64,000 bases of DNA from Orychophragmus violaceus (lineage: Eukaryota > Streptophyta > Magnoliopsida > Brassicales > Brassicaceae), in contig CM058232.1 in the NCBI GenBank assembly GCA_030180135.1, positions 74,454,016-74,518,015 of the forward strand, in the 5' to 3' direction. Numbering within the stretch: position 1 is the first letter of the stretch; the number at the start of each line of letters is the position of its first letter. This document shows positions 21,294-34,382 of this stretch, piece after piece. The notes below the pieces were generated by a model. It was not told the DNA's origin. It did not search any database and saw only the letters and a list, made by a program, of their open reading frames with translations. The translations under genes and the position numbers were made by a program.

Positions 21294-23287
21294 TGACGAG
21301 CCCAAGCAATCTTTAGGGAGCTCGTCTATCGATGACATCCCATCTCGTCCATCCTTTTCATTGTTCGGCCTCAGCCTAATTATTAATAACATAGAGTTTC
21401 TGACCCCATTTTAATCTCACTTTATTTGTTTGTTCCGACCCTTTTGACCCCAACTCTAACTCTCTCAGACTTAGTAACAATCACATAACAACAATTGGCG
21501 ACAACTGTGGGGAAAATAAAATTCACTTCGCTCTAGATGAGGTCGATAATGACATCACCATCCTTGATCAGTGACAATCCCGATTCATTGGAACAACAGA
21601 CTCCGAGCTCCCTCCCTCAGAGATCGTCATCACCGAGCTTGATCATCAAGCCAACCACAACACTGGAACTGAACTCACCAGTCCCACCGGTTGATACCCC
21701 AACCAATCAGACCAGTATATTTGACACACATGAAGACGCCAAGCTAACAAAACATACTCCGGATGCACAGCTTAATGATCATGACATCTCTTCCATCATA
21801 AAGGTATTGATAACACAAGTCGAGGAACTGAACCAAGGTAACAACATTCGCAAAGGCAAGAAGGCAACAACATGCTACGTCAGTGAACAACATACGAACC
21901 GACAAACGAATCAGAAGCAGGGATGATATCAGCCGAATAACAAACAAAACCTGGCATGAAATAAATACGTTTGCACTGACGATCAGGAAAATTCTTTATC
22001 CACCTTTTATCAACGATCTGGATACGACACTGCCGAATGTTGACACCTATAATGTATCCTTCTCGGGGAATTCCATAAAGGAATAACGAACATAACAAAC
22101 CGGAACGAAACGACAACACCTTATGGGAACAAAGAAACGAAACACCAACCCAAGAATGGAGGAGAACGATTCCGACTCGTTCAGGAAAAGAAGGCAGAGA
22201 AAGGCGACCGACAACAAGTAGAGTAGGACGATGCCGACTTAAAGCCGCCTAAACGATCTTGCGACGATAGCAAGGAAGGGACTCCCCATATCAACATGAT
22301 CATCGGAGGACTCCCTACCTGCAATGACTCAGTGCGCTCGATAATGGCATACAACCATAAAGCGGACATACATCGACAATGGAAAAGGATTATTACCGAT
22401 GAATTAAAAGTCGGAAGCGAAATTACCTTCACTATAGAGGATAAGGAAGGGCTGGATAAGCCGCATAATGATCCGTTCGTCGTCGAGCTTCATATAGGCG
22501 ATTGAAAAGTAACTAAAGTCTTGATCGATACTAGAAGTTTGGTCGACCTCATCTTCAAAGAGACCTTGAAAAGGATGAAGTTGCGGGACTACAATATGAA
22601 ACAGTCATCAAAACCGCTCACTAGTTTCGCAGGTGACACGACCACCACAATCGGAACGATCAAACTACCAGTCTACCAGTGTACGCTGGATGGACAACCA
22701 ATGTCGTTAATTTTGACGTCATCGACCTACCTGCGATATACATTGTCATCCTAGGAACTCCCTGGATCCATGCAATGAAAGCGGTACCCTCAACTTACCA
22801 CCATATAAAATTCCCAAACTCAGGAGGAATCTTCACGCTCCGAGGAAGTCAGAAAATCTCAAGGACATGGTTCGCAGTACAGTGCAAGAATCGGCAGGAA
22901 TCATGCCTCATTGCCGAACAAACGGTCACAGATCCAACGCCAAAGCAGGCGGATACGAGTCACTCCTCAGCAAAAGAACTATTTTAGCGAGCTCCGGCTC
23001 CACTTCTAACTGAGGTATGTAAGCGAGCTCATGCTCCCTAAAAAAAAAAACAAACAACGAGCTCTGTAAAAAAGAACTACGCTCGGCTTGATCTCTCCTC
23101 GGAAGGTACGTAGGCAACCTCTACAAGGTTCAACCACCTTTACATTTTCAAATTTCAAAGTTTCCATTTTTATAACACGCTCATACTTCTCAATACTTAA
23201 CATTGACATTCTGGCCAAATGATCGATCACAAAAAACATGTCTCATACACAGTGGCATCGTGCGTCGAACCGTCGATCTCGATGACC
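21294..23287 (+). pseudogene. Unit 1: Tat-like gag-protease remnant
   Basis: LTR tail to 21490, mutated PBS (TTGGCGACAACTGTGGGG), gag N-terminal part open from 21537 to 21926, a decayed zinc knuckle near 22005-22045, then protease at 22290-22990. The protease has a stop just before the active site and D-T-R where relatives have D-T-G; GTIKLPVY and VILGTPWIHAMKAVPSTYHH follow. No RT, RNase H or integrase. The 3' stretch ends with GGTACGTAGGCAACC near 23104, a motif also placed after the integrase in element E. Confidence 0.75.
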
Positions 23288-24687
23288 CTAAGCAATCTTT
23301 TGGGAGCTTGTCTATCGACAAAATCCCATCTCGTCCATCATGTTCATTGTTCGGCCTCGGCCTAATTATTAATATCATAGAGTTTCTAATCTCATTTTAT
23401 TTGTTTGTTCGGACCCTTTTGACCCCAACTCTGACTCTCTCAGACTTAATGGAAATCCCGTAACAACAATTGGCGCCGACTGTGGGTAAAATAAACTTCA
23501 CTTCGCTTTAGACGAGGTCGATAATGACATGACCATCCTTGATCACTGACAATCCCGATTCATCGGAACAATAGACTTCGAGCTCGCTCCCTCAGAGCTA
23601 ATCATCACCGAGCTTGGTCATCAAGCCAACCACAACACTGGAACTGAACTCACCAGTCCCATCAGTCGATACCCCAGCCAACCAGACCAGGATAGTTGAC
23701 ACACATGAAGACGCCGAGCTAACAAACCAGTCTACGGATGCTCAGCTTAATGATCATGACATCTCTTCCATCATAAAGGTACTGATAACACAAGTCGGCG
23801 AACTGAACCGAGGTAACAACATTCGCCTCGACCAGCTCGCAGGGACAAAGGCAAGAAGGCAACAACATGCTACGTCGGTGAACAACAGACGAAACGACAA
23901 ATGAATCAGCAGCATGGATGCAATCAACCGAATAACCAACAAAACCAGCATGGAACAAATACGTTTGCACTGACGATCTGGAAAAGTATTTATGCACCTT
24001 TCATCAACGATCTGGATACGACACCGACGAATGTTGACACCTATAATATATCCTTATCGGAGAATACCATAAAGGAATAACGAACATAACAAACCAGAAA
24101 GCAACGACAACACCCTCTGGGAACAAAGAAACGCAACACCAACCCAAGAACGAAGGAGAACAATTCCGACTCGTCCAAGAAAAGAAGGCGAAGCAAGGTG
24201 ACCGACAACAAGTAGAGCATGATGATGACGACATTGAGCCGCCCAAACGAGCTTGCGACGGTAGCAAGGAAGGGACTCCCGAATCAAGGAGATAAACCAA
24301 CATGATCATGGGAGGACTCCCAACCTACAACGACTCAGTGCACTCGATAACAGCATACGACCATAAATCGGACATACATCGACAATGGAAAAGGAATATT
24401 GTCGACGAATTAAAGGTCGGAAGCTAAATCACCTTCAATACAGAGGATGAGGAAGGGCTGGATAATCCGCATAATGATCTGCTCGTCGTGGAGCTTCATA
24501 TAGGCGATTGCGAAGTAACTAATGTCTTGATCGATATTTAAAGTTTGGTTGACCTCATCTTCAAAGAGACCTTGCAAAGGATGGAGTTGCGGGAATACAA
24601 TAAGAAGCAGTCAGAAAAACCCCTGACTAGTTTCGCTGGTGACATGACTACCACAATCGGAACGATCAAACTACCAGTGTACGCTGG

Positions 24688-25876
24688 TGATATATCATGG
24701 TTTTTACCTGTTTTAAGCTATGATATAAGTGTGTTTTAGAGTCCTTTGTAGTGACTATCGAGTCATTTACAGGTGTTTATTAGGTACATGCACATTTGGA
24801 GGATTACTGGAAATAATGAAGCATTTTGGCCAAGATTGGGAGTTTAAGCCGAGAGAGCTAATTTCAAAAAGTCTGATCGACCTGTGCAACGATCGTTGCA
24901 CCTTTGGCATCGATTGTTGCATACCCGCGCCAGCACATTAATGAAGACTCTGGAGATTTGCAGTTTTGCCCCAAGAAGTTTCAATATTTGCAGAAAGAGC
25001 CCAAGACGTGATTAGGACTATATAATTAGGTTTTTGGTGTTTTGTTTTACTTACGCTTTCATACTATTAGCTATTGAGAGAGAGAGAGAGAGAGAGCTAG
25101 AGGCTGATCGTTCTTGTACTACTTGGAGAAGTTTTCGAACCTCTTTACTTCTCTACTCTTTTATTATATGCAATTTACTTATTCATTGATTTCTGTTTCA
25201 TTGATCATGTCTGAGTAGATTCATAGTTAGGTTTAGGGATTCTCATTAGGGATTTCATGACTTGCTAGATTAATTTATCAGTTAAGGATTCATATCTTAT
25301 TTGTTCTTCAACCTTAATTGTGCTTAATACTAGTTTCTAATCTGATCACTTAGAATCTAGACTTTAGGTTTATAAATTGACACAAAAGTGTGGTTTAGAA
25401 TCTGATCTGTTTAGGTTGAGCAAATTAATTATCTGCAAAGAAATTTGGTTTAATTGAATTGTGAACAAATCAAACCTGCGCTTAAGGCTAGTTTAATCTG
25501 TTAGGAATTGCAAAGAAATTTGGGTTTCTGCTAATTGAACTTAGTGAATTCTCGCAACGAAAGTTGGTTAGTTCTATCTTGTGTTTGAGTTCTAGAACTG
25601 AACTTAATTTGATCCTGACTGATATTTGATCTGCTTGTTTGATTTCCTAAGAACTCCCTGGACTTGATGCTTTTAGTACTTGCTTCACAAAACCGATTCG
25701 CTACTGATTTACTTTCTGCTTAGTTTTAATTATTTCTGATTTGTATCACCTAGCTTAAACTGAACTTCTATAGTCTATCGTAAGATTTCTTGAGTCTCTG
25801 TGTTCGACCCCTAGATACTACAATTGTCCTGTGCACTTGCTGTGTTTACTTAAGGAATTAAACTCTGAGTATATCA
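24688..25876 (+). repeat. Element B 5' LTR (1189 bp)
   Basis: Begins TGATATATCATGG and ends GAGTATATCA. The terminal inverted repeat is TATATCATGG/CTATGATATA with one mismatch. The dyad pair has cores at 24890 and 24911 (second core CGATTG). A TATA box TATATAA lies at 25019-25025 and a GA microsatellite at 25076-25096. Confidence 0.92.
25076..25096 (+). repeat. GA microsatellite in the 5' LTR of B
   Basis: About ten GA dinucleotides; the 3' LTR has a shorter run at about 35944-35955, so the array changed length after insertion. Confidence 0.85.
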
Positions 25877-25889
25877 AGTTTTTAGTTTT

Positions 25890-25907
25890 TGGCGCCGTTG
25901 CCGGGAA
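25890..25907 (+). other. Element B primer binding site, displaced by a 7-bp duplication
   Basis: TGGCGCCGTTGCCGGGAA starts 13 bases after the LTR end, compared with 6 in A and D. The extra seven bases are a second copy of AGTTTTT. Confidence 0.8.
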
Positions 25908-26024
25908 CTCTTTTGAGTCTTCAATAGATTTGAATCTAGGGTTTAGACTAGGTTTTAGTTTTTGTTTTTGGTTACTAATTTTCTGTTTTCTTTTTGGCTT
26001 TGCATGTTTCAGGTTTTACGCATT

Positions 26025-26114
26025 TGCATCAATCGACGCATCCTTTGCAGCGATCGACACAAGGCGATTCCTGAACTGAATCGATCGTTGCATACCTTTG
26101 CATCAAACGTTGCT
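26025..26114. promoter_or_regulatory. Dyad-site cluster in the leader of B
   Basis: Cores at 26030 (CAATCG), 26051, 26082 and 26104 (CAAACG), spaced 21, 31 and 22 bp. Two of the four are degenerate, but position and spacing match A and D. Confidence 0.55.
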
Positions 26115-26133
26115 TGACGATTGCCGACGGTTT

Positions 26134-28071
26134 ATGCCTAATCGTGCAACCAGAAGCAATCCGGACAAGAATCTTGTGAATCTCAGACTTGAAGAACTTG
26201 CAAGGTTAGAGAGGACTAACAGAAAAGCTCAGAAACTAGTGAAGATGGCTAACGCGAATCCTGCGCCATTGGTTCTGATTATGGATGCTGAAGGTGTTCT
26301 GAGAGACCCGTAGAACAATCCACGAAATGCTCAAGGACAAATGTTGGATGCTGATGGTAATGTGATTGAGCAACAGGTTGTTCAACATGAGCAAGGAGCT
26401 CAAGGTGGAGGAGTAGAAGGTGGACAAGGAAATCCACAACCAGAAGACCCACCTAGAGCACCAGCTCAACCCGTTAGGAGGACACTAGCGGATTACAATC
26501 CCCATATGAGTTCTATGCTAATAGATCTATGATTGTTCCTCCTGCGTTTCTACGCAATGACTTCGAGCTGAAGACCTCGTACTACACATTTGTGGGACAG
26601 TGTGTCTTCAGCGGACTCCCACATGAGCACCCCATGGACCACATAGAGCATTTCGAGTCTATAATGACTGGAATGAAGCACAATGGAGTAAGCTACGATT
26701 ATCTGCACTTCAAGCTTTTTCCTCACTCTCTTGTAGGAGAAGCTGCTGATTGGCTAAGTTAGATTCCACCTGGGACTTTGACTACTTGGAATGGAGTGAA
26801 GGAGAAGTTTCTGCGACACTTTTATGATGATGCTCGGTCCGATCAGCTTAGACAGGATCTCTTGACCTTCAATCAAGGATCTACAGAGCCTTTTAAGACA
26901 GCATGGGTGAGATTTAAGCGATACCAGCGAGATTGCCCTCATCATGGTTTCTCTGAGGTGCAGCTGTTGGGTATCTTCTTCAGAGAAGTGGATTTGTGGT
27001 ATCAGATCGTTTTAGATGCTGCAAGTAATGGAAATTTCTACACTAAGTCTCCACAAGAAGCCAATGAGCTTATTGAGAACTTGGTCACTAGTAATAGTGT
27101 CAAGAATGCTGATATGGAGAGGATAAAGTCTGGTGGTAAAATTGACAATTCCCAGATGGCTGAAATGAACAAGAAGATTGATTCTGTTCATACACTTCTA
27201 AAGAAGAGTGTTTACTTTGCTCAGGATGTTGAAGTATTTGAGCTTGAACCTCGTTGCGAAGAAGAGGATGTGAACTATGTTAGTGGGACTGGTTTTCAGG
27301 GGAACAGATTTGGAAATCAGCAAGGTAGAGGTGGCTATAATGGAGTAGGACAGAGAAGTGCCTTCACAGGTAATCAAAACATCTCCAATTTTGCTTCTAA
27401 GCCTCATTTTCAGAAATCTTATCAGACTACTAGCAGCCCTGGAAATAGCACTAACAGTTTCACAAGGAATTATGGATCATCTTCCTATCAATCTGAACAC
27501 AGTGGACTTCAATGGGAAAATAGATGCCCTGTACTTGGATCTGAATGGTAAGATCGATGCTTTGAGCACACAAATGACGAAGTTGGATGTTCTGGTTGCG
27601 CAGACTGCTGGGTCTGCTAAGCGACCAGGTGGATCTCTTCCGGGACGGACTGATGCTAATCCTAAGTACCAGTGCAATGCAGTGCCGTTGAGAAGTGGTA
27701 AGGAGCTTGTTTCTGGTCAGAAAAAGCTATTGAGTTTGGAGGAAATCGTCGAAATTGAAGAGATGGAAGATGGGATCCGTCAGTTTTGCACTGCGTCGAC
27801 CGATGCACCAATGCAACGATCGACACAGATCGTGAACGAGGATTATGAGCCTAAGCTCGACGCGGAGATCGTGAAAGAATCGCTTAGCAACGATCGACGC
27901 AACACTAGCAACGATCAACGCAAAGCGATTCCCGAGAGTTCAAACGCAGAAACACTGAAAAGGCCACTGAAAGGATCTATAATCCTAAGGTTCCCTTTCC
28001 TAAGGACCCCAGAAGGACTAAGAACGAGAGGCAGCTGGCCAAATGCAAAGAAATCATTAAAAAGGTGTTGA
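26134..28071 (+). pseudogene. Athila-type gag of element B
   Basis: Starts MPNRATRSNPDKN at 26134, aligned with the starts in A and D. The capsid core at 26529-27000 has HPMDHIEHFESIM and LHFKLFPHSLVGEAADW; a glycine/asparagine-rich tail with GFQGNRFGNQQGRGG follows near 27300. Nonsense codons occur near 26311 and 26760, and frameshifts near 26500 and 27530. Two in-frame dyad pairs (cores 27797/27817 and 27891/27912) lie in the linker before the protease. Confidence 0.8.
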
Positions 28072-28959
28072 TTGAAGTGCCTTTGGTTGATTCTATGCAA
28101 ACTACTCCTGTGATGAGAAGATGTCTTAAGGATTTACTTGCTAGTAACTGGAATGACGAGGAGAGTGTGATGATTATCACAGAGGTCTATAGTTCCGTGA
28201 TTCAAGGTAAGATACCAGAGAAGTTGAAGGATCCAGGAAGCTTTGTGCTAGATTGTGGCATCTACAAAGACAAATTTGAGAGGTCTCTGTGTGATCTTGG
28301 TTCAAGTGTAAATCTCATGCCTTATTCTGTTGCTGAAAGGCTTGGGAGTTGGGATGACTGACTTTATGCCTACTAGGATCTCATTAGTCCTAGCTGACAG
28401 AATAGTCAGGATTCTTGAAGGAGTGCTGGAAGATGTGCCAATCCGAATTGGTGGTTGTGTGATCCCTACTGACTTTGTGGTTCTGCAGTATGGAGAGGAA
28501 CCAAGGGATCCACTGATTTTGGGAAGACCATTCTTAGCTACTGCTGGTGCTATGATTGACTGCAAGAAGGGGACGATAATTCTGAATGTGGGTGATCTGA
28601 AGATGAGCTTTGATATGGACAAGCTGGTTAAGAGACCAACCATCGACGGACAGACCTTTTATGTGGATACTCTCAGTGATTTGGCTGCGAATTTCTTTCA
28701 CAAGACACATGCTGAGGATCCACTAGAGAGAGCTTTACTGAGCTCTATAATGGAGCTGGAACATCTGCAAGACGAGCCCACAATCTGCTATGCGAGGATA
28801 ATGGATTCCACTGAGCAAGTGAAGCAGCTTGAAGAGTCTGTCGCGGCTTTGCATCGATCGACACCATCTGTGCAACGATCGACGCAAGTCACTGGCGATT
28901 GGGCAGAGGAGAAAGCCCCGAAAATTGAGTTGAAACAACTTCCATCCGAGCTACGGTAG
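28072..28959 (+). pseudogene. Element B aspartic protease region
   Basis: The motif LCDLGSSVNLMPYSVAERL (28290-28350) corresponds to the Athila protease active site with DLG. A frameshift follows near 28345, then LILGRPFLATAGAMIDC and RPTIDGQTFYVDTL. The linker to RT holds a dyad pair (28855, 28876) that reads in frame as part of a Ser/Thr/Asp/Gln-rich segment. Confidence 0.8.
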
Positions 28960-31900
28960 GCATTTCTTGGACCTAATTCGACATATCCAGTGATTGTTAA
29001 TGCTAGTTTGAACAATGCAAAACTCACTTTACTGCTAAGCAAGCTGCGCAAGTATCGCAAAGCTCTTGGCTATTCTCTTGATGACATTTCAGGTATCTCT
29101 CCGGAGCTGTGCATGGATAGGATACATCTTGAGGACGAGTCTAAGACATCTGTTGAGCATCAACGGAGGCTGAATCCTAATCTTACGGAAGTGGTAAAGA
29201 AGGAGATCATGAAGCTACTAGATGCTGGGATCATCTATCCGATTTTAGACATCAATTAGGTTAGTCCAGTTCATGTAGTGCCTAAGAAAGGAAGTGTTAC
29301 TGTAGTGAAGAATGAGAAGAACGAGCTGATTCCTACAAGGACTGTGACTGGGCATCGGATGTGCATAGACCACATGAAGCTTAATGTTGCGACCAGGAAG
29401 GATCATTTCCCTTTTCCTTTTATCGATCAGATGCTGGAGAGGTTAGCAAATCACCCTTATTATTGCTTCCTCGATGGGTATTCAGGCTTCTTTTAGATTC
29501 CCATCTATGCAGAGGATCATGGAAAGACTACTTTTACTTGTCCATATGGCACTTTCGCATACCGCATGATCCTTTTTGGACTTTGTAATGCACCAGCCAC
29601 CTTCCAGAGATGCATGATGTCCATCTTTACTGATATGATTGAGGACTTTATGGAGGTGTTTATGGATGACTTTTCAGTCTACGGATCATCTTATCATGAG
29701 TGCTTGGACAATCTGTGCAAGGTGCTATCTAGATATGAAGAGAAGCACTTCGTTCTTAATTGGGAGAAGTGCCATTTCATGGTCAGAGATGGCATTGTTC
29801 TTGGACATAGAGTGTCTGAAGCAGGGATTGAAGTAGACCGCGCTAAGATTGAGGTTATGACCAGCCTTCAGTCGCCTGATTCTGTGAAGTCTGTGAGGAG
29901 CTTTCTTGGACATGCTGGTTTCTATAGAAGGTTCATCAAGGATTTCAGTAAGATTGCTAGACCACTAACTGCTTTCCTGTGTAAGGATGCCAAGTTTGAG
30001 TTCACTGCAGATTGTCAGACTGCATTTGAACAGATCAAGCAAAAATTAGTGAGTGCTCCTATAGTACAACCACCAGATTGGGATCTACCTTTTGAGGTAA
30101 TGTGCGACGCGAGCGATTATGCTGTAGGAGCTGTTCTGGGGCAGAAGAAGGACAAAAAGCTTCATGCTATTTACTATGCGAGCAGAACACTAGATGATGC
30201 GCAAAGGAACTATGCCACTACGGAAAAGGAGTTGCTGGCAGTTGTCTTTGCCTTTGAGAAGTTTCGGCCCTATCTTGTTGGTTCTAAAGTGATTGTACAC
30301 ATTGACCATTCAGCTCTGAAGTATCTGATGCAGAAGAAGGATGCTAATACGAGATTATTGAGATGGATTCTGTTGCTTCAGGAGTTTGATATTGAGGTAA
30401 AGGACAAGAAGGGAGTTGAAAACGGAGTTGCTGACCATCTGTCACGGATTAGGGTTGAAGAAGACGTCCCTATTGATGAATTCTTCCCTGAGGAAAACGT
30501 CAATTTGATTGAAACAGTATTTCGAATGGATTTGGACAGGAAGATGCAGAACTATCGGATTCAGCGCATTGCGTCGATCGATGCCACCTTGGCAATGATC
30601 GATGCACGTATCGAGAGAGAAACGATCGATGCAGACCTGTGCAGCGATCGTTGCAATGCGCCTACGAACCCAGAATCTTTACATATTCAAATTGGACAAT
30701 ATAACTTTGATGTTTGTGCTGTTTCGACGACCAATCGACCCTGGTTTGCGGATATTGCTAATTACCTGGCTGCAGAGACTGAACCAGATGAGTTGAAGGG
30801 GTATGCTAAGAAGAAGTTCTTCCGAGAGCTCAGACGATACTACTGGGATGAGCCTTATCTGTATAAGCACTGTACAGATGAACTTTACAGCAGATGCATT
30901 GCAGAATCAGAGGTTCCAGATGTTCTGTTTCACTGCCATGGATCACATTATGCTGGACACTTTGCTACTTTAAAGACTGTGTCTAAGGTTCTGCAAGCAG
31001 GTTTCTGGTGGCCTACGATGTTTAGAGTCGCTCACTCTTTTGTCTCTCAGTGTGATGTCTGTCATAGGAGAGGGAAGATCAGTAAGAAGCATGAGATGCC
31101 TCAGAATTTCATTCTCGAGGTTGAGGTTTTCGATTGCAGGGGCATTGATTTCATGGGGCCTTTTCCCTTATCCTATGGTAACAAGTTCATTTTAGTTGCT
31201 GTGGACTATGTGTCTAAGTGGGTGGAAGCAATAGCTAGTCCAACCAATGACTCTTCGGTGGTTATTAAGCTGTTTAAGACCATCATATTCCCTAGATTTG
31301 GAGTACCTCGGATTGTGATTAGTGATGGAGGATCTCATTTCATTAATAAGGTCTTCGAGAAGCTGCTACAGAAGCATGAAGTTCATCACCGAGTTGCAAC
31401 TCCTTATCATCCTCAGACTAGTTTGCAAGTCGAGGTCTCTAACAGACAGATCAAGGAGATCTTGGAGAAGACAGTTGGGAAGACAAGGAAGGATTGGGCT
31501 GCAAAGCTTGATGATGCATTATGGGCTTATCGGACTGCATTCAAGACGCCACTTACGACCACTCCGTTTCATTTGCTCAATGGAAAAGCGTGTCATCTTC
31601 CAGTTGAGCTAGGCAGCATGGGTTGTGAAGCAGATGAATTTCGATCTTAAGTCTGCTGCAGAGAGGAGATTGGTGCAGCTTAATGAATTGGATGAGATTA
31701 GGCATCATGCTTATGAGAACCCAAAGCTGTACAAAGAGAGGACTAAGGCTTACCATGACAAGAAGATTGTCTCTAGACAATTTGAGCCTAATAATCAGGT
31801 ACTTTTGTATAACTCTCGTTTGCAATTGTTTTCAGGTAAGATGAGACGTAGGTGGTCTGGTCCTTTCACAATCAAGGAGGCTCGTCCCTATGGTACTGTT

Positions 31901-32023
31901 GTTCTAATCAGCCAGGAAGGTAAGGAATTCTCTGTAAATGGACAGAGGGCGAAGCATTATTGGGCTAAGGCCGAGATCCCAAGAGGTCAGATTCTGCCTC
32001 TGAATGATGCACCCTCTGCCTGA
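28960..32023 (+). pseudogene. Element B RT, RNase H and integrase
   Basis: RT begins near 28990; stops replace Trp near 29257 and Gln near 29494. From 29566 to 31650 the frame is open: RT palm FMDDFSVYGSS (29657-29690), RNase H with an intact catalytic MCDASDYAVGAV (30100-30130) and EKELLAV, then a linker holding four dyad sites (cores 30575, 30596, 30623, 30645). The integrase has a zinc-binding H..H..C..C part (30910-31060), the DDE core with GIDFMGPF, SDGGSHF and VEVSNRQ, and a C-terminal part to 32023. A small deletion near 31610 shifts the frame before the C-terminal piece. Confidence 0.88.
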
Positions 32024-32034
32024 TTCAGTTGAAT

Positions 32035-32082
32035 CGTCAAGCTAATGACGTTAAAGGACCGCTAAGTGGGAGGCAACCCACT
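32035..32082 (+). other. Two tandem hairpins after the pol stop of B
   Basis: CGTCA/TGACG (32035-32050) and AGTGGG-AGGCAA-CCCACT (32065-32082), starting about a dozen bases after the pol stop. Matching pairs of hairpins sit after the gag-protease stop in A and after the pol end in D. Confidence 0.55.
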
Positions 32083-32180
32083 GTCTCGTTTGTACATACT
32101 CTTTTTGGTGTTTTTGTTAGGATTTTACGTTTTGTTTTCGTTTTTGGTGTGTTTTGTTTGCAGATTACAAGTCTGAGAAC

Positions 32181-32456
32181 TGCGTCGATCGCTACGGTCC
32201 TGTACAACGATCGACGTAGGTGGATATCTGACGAAGGAAATCGCTTTGTGACGATCATTGCGGTCCTGTGCAGCGATCGTCGCATGGAGAATTGTACGAG
32301 AGAATGAAGTCGCAGTGTGTCGATCGTCGCGGTCCTATGCAGCGATCAACACACCTGTTTAAAATTGAAATTAAAGGTACGTGAGCTTAACCGAACATCG
32401 GATTGGTTCGACCAATCCCGATTTGTGTCGATCTTCACAACCTATGCAACGATCGA
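32181..32456. promoter_or_regulatory. Dyad-site cluster between pol and the third ORF of B
   Basis: Cores at 32186, 32208, 32252 (CGATCA), 32274, 32321, 32343 (CGATCA), 32429 (CGATCT) and 32450: four pairs spaced 22, 22, 22 and 21 bp. The cluster begins after TTTGTTTGCAG and ends at AAGGTAAGT, which look like a splice acceptor and donor. Confidence 0.6.
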
Positions 32457-32655
32457 CGCACGCACGCGTAAGGTAAGTACCCGAGACCTTCTTCTCCTTC
32501 TTTTCTTCCTCATTTCGCAAATACTCCCAACGAACCCTAAATCGCCTTTTGCTCCAACTATCTTGATTCTCACTCGTTTTTGACGATTTAAGTGCCTAAT
32601 CCACTCGATTTTCCCCCTCTATCCATTTCTATCATCCATTTCAACCAGTTTTGAG

Positions 32656-34157
32656 ATGGCACCACGGAAGAGACTGAATGTGCCTGCTGCTCCTGAACCA
32701 CCTGCTGACTGGTTCGTGCGATCCTCACCTATGCCTGCACCTTACACTGGCGTGATTGGCGCACTGCTGCCTCCTTGGGCTAAGGAAGAGCGGGAAAAGA
32801 TTCCTGTGACTAGAGATTGAACTGAGGATGCTAAGACCGTGACTGAGAGTGCTGCGTGTGTAGACAGAGCTGTTTATGAGGTTTGGGATGATTATGACAC
32901 GCTGTTCTAAAACGCGTGGCATGACATGACTCTCAAGCCTACGCGATTTGCAGACTACCGGACCTGTCAGATGCTCGGTATTACTGATCAGGTGCTGGAG
33001 GTTTCGAGGGAGATAGGGCTAGGGACTATGCCCATGAGGAGTTATGATCTCTATTCGGACTTAGTGCGACAACTGTTGTCCACTTGTAGTGTCTATTACA
33101 CTGGTCCTATGCGCAGGAGAGCTTGAGAGGGGACATTCACATTTATGTGCGATGGATTCAGGTATCGGATCAGTATATGTGATCTCTGTAGGATTTATGG
33201 CTTTGATGATCAGCGTACTCGATGCGCCTTGGTTAAGGAGTGGGATACAGAGAGTTGTCAGTTTTTCTGAGACCATATTGGAGCTGAGGTGTTTAACTCA
33301 CGTAATTCGAAGCATATACAGTTGCGCCATCCGGTCCTACGATACGTTGGCCGCATTCTGGGATATACACTTCTTTGCAAGTATGAGGTGAATAAGCAGA
33401 GGAAGCTGGAGCTACAGTTGCTCTTTACTGGCGTGAGTGACTTGTTTGCAGAGACACCATTGCAAGACCCAGCTCCTGAGCTGAATTTGGGAGCGTCTTT
33501 GCTGACCATTTATGTGAGCTGAAGACCAAGCCATTCTCTGGGAAGAAGGTTGAGACAGTAGGGAGTTTACTCACTCCTATTTTCCAGCATTTCAGGATCC
33601 CTACTGCTGGGAGAGAGTGCAACACCAAGAGGATGTGGACGGATTACAGCCATTTGAAGAACACTACCTGGATGAAAGACGAGAAGCTGTGGGTTTTTCA
33701 TGATGCAGATTTAGAGCAGTGGTGTATGCAGCTTCCTGCTGCTGAGCTTACGAGAGTTGATTCCTTGGAGGCCTTGCGCTTTGAGCCTCCTAGGAACCTG
33801 AGACGCGGAGTTCCTACGATGGTTAACCCTTTGGGTGCTTCTTCTTCTTCTGCACCTGGACCATCTGCTCAGAGTTTTGCTTCTACTCCTGCGACTTCTG
33901 ATGCCGCCGCTGCAGCTGATTTTGGTCCTTATCCAGCCCCATCAATGCCTGTGCGCGAGATGTCTGAGGGTGATTGGTGAGAGCATCTGGATAGTAGGTT
34001 GCAGAGCATTTGGGAGTGGATGCGTGGCTGCACTTGCAGGAGACAGCCACAAGTCCATCAGCCCGTTCCTGTTCGTCGTCGTCGCCAGCGTTCTCCGACT
34101 CCTGCTGCTTCGAGCAGTTCTGATCCCATGGCCGGTATTGATGATGAGAGCGAGTGA
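32656..34157 (+). pseudogene. ATHILA ORF-1-like third ORF of element B
   Basis: Starts MAPRKRLNVPAAPEPP and resembles the Arabidopsis retrotransposon ORF-1 family (PF03078), which lies downstream of pol in Athila elements; its function is not established, and an envelope-like role has been proposed for ORFs at this position. Recognisable parts include FADYRTCQMLGI, CSVYYTGPM, GFDDQRTRCALVKEWD, NSRNSKHIQLRHPVLRYVGR and a Ser/Ala/Pro-rich tail. In-frame stops lie near 32818, 32908, 33124 and 33268, a frameshift near 33500, and another stop at 33978. I see no clear signal peptide or membrane segment. Confidence 0.7.
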
Positions 34158-34382
34158 GATTACAGTTCCATTTCAGACTATCGGTTATGTACCTTTTTCA
34201 CTTTCTTCCTTGACTTCTCTTTTGATTCTTGTTGGTACTTGTGTTTGGGATGATGTGCTTGATTTAGACTATCTGTTGCTTTGATTTCCCTTGTTTGTGA
34301 TGTTTACAGCTTTCAGATTTGAGTTTTGAGAATTTTCTCATGAACTAACTACTGACTGCTAACTGATCCAACGAAATCGCAG

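Noticed and set aside
23283..23465. Treating 23283-23465 as a complete short LTR of about 180 bp
   Set aside because: It has no purine tract before it, its start coincides with the chimeric join of the tandem units, and unit 3 continues past this point with different sequence, so it is only the tail of a longer LTR.
32656..34157. Calling the third ORF of B a true envelope gene
   Set aside because: It matches the ATHILA ORF-1 type, but I see no signal peptide, membrane segment or fusion-like part, and the frame is broken. Only position suggests an envelope-like role.
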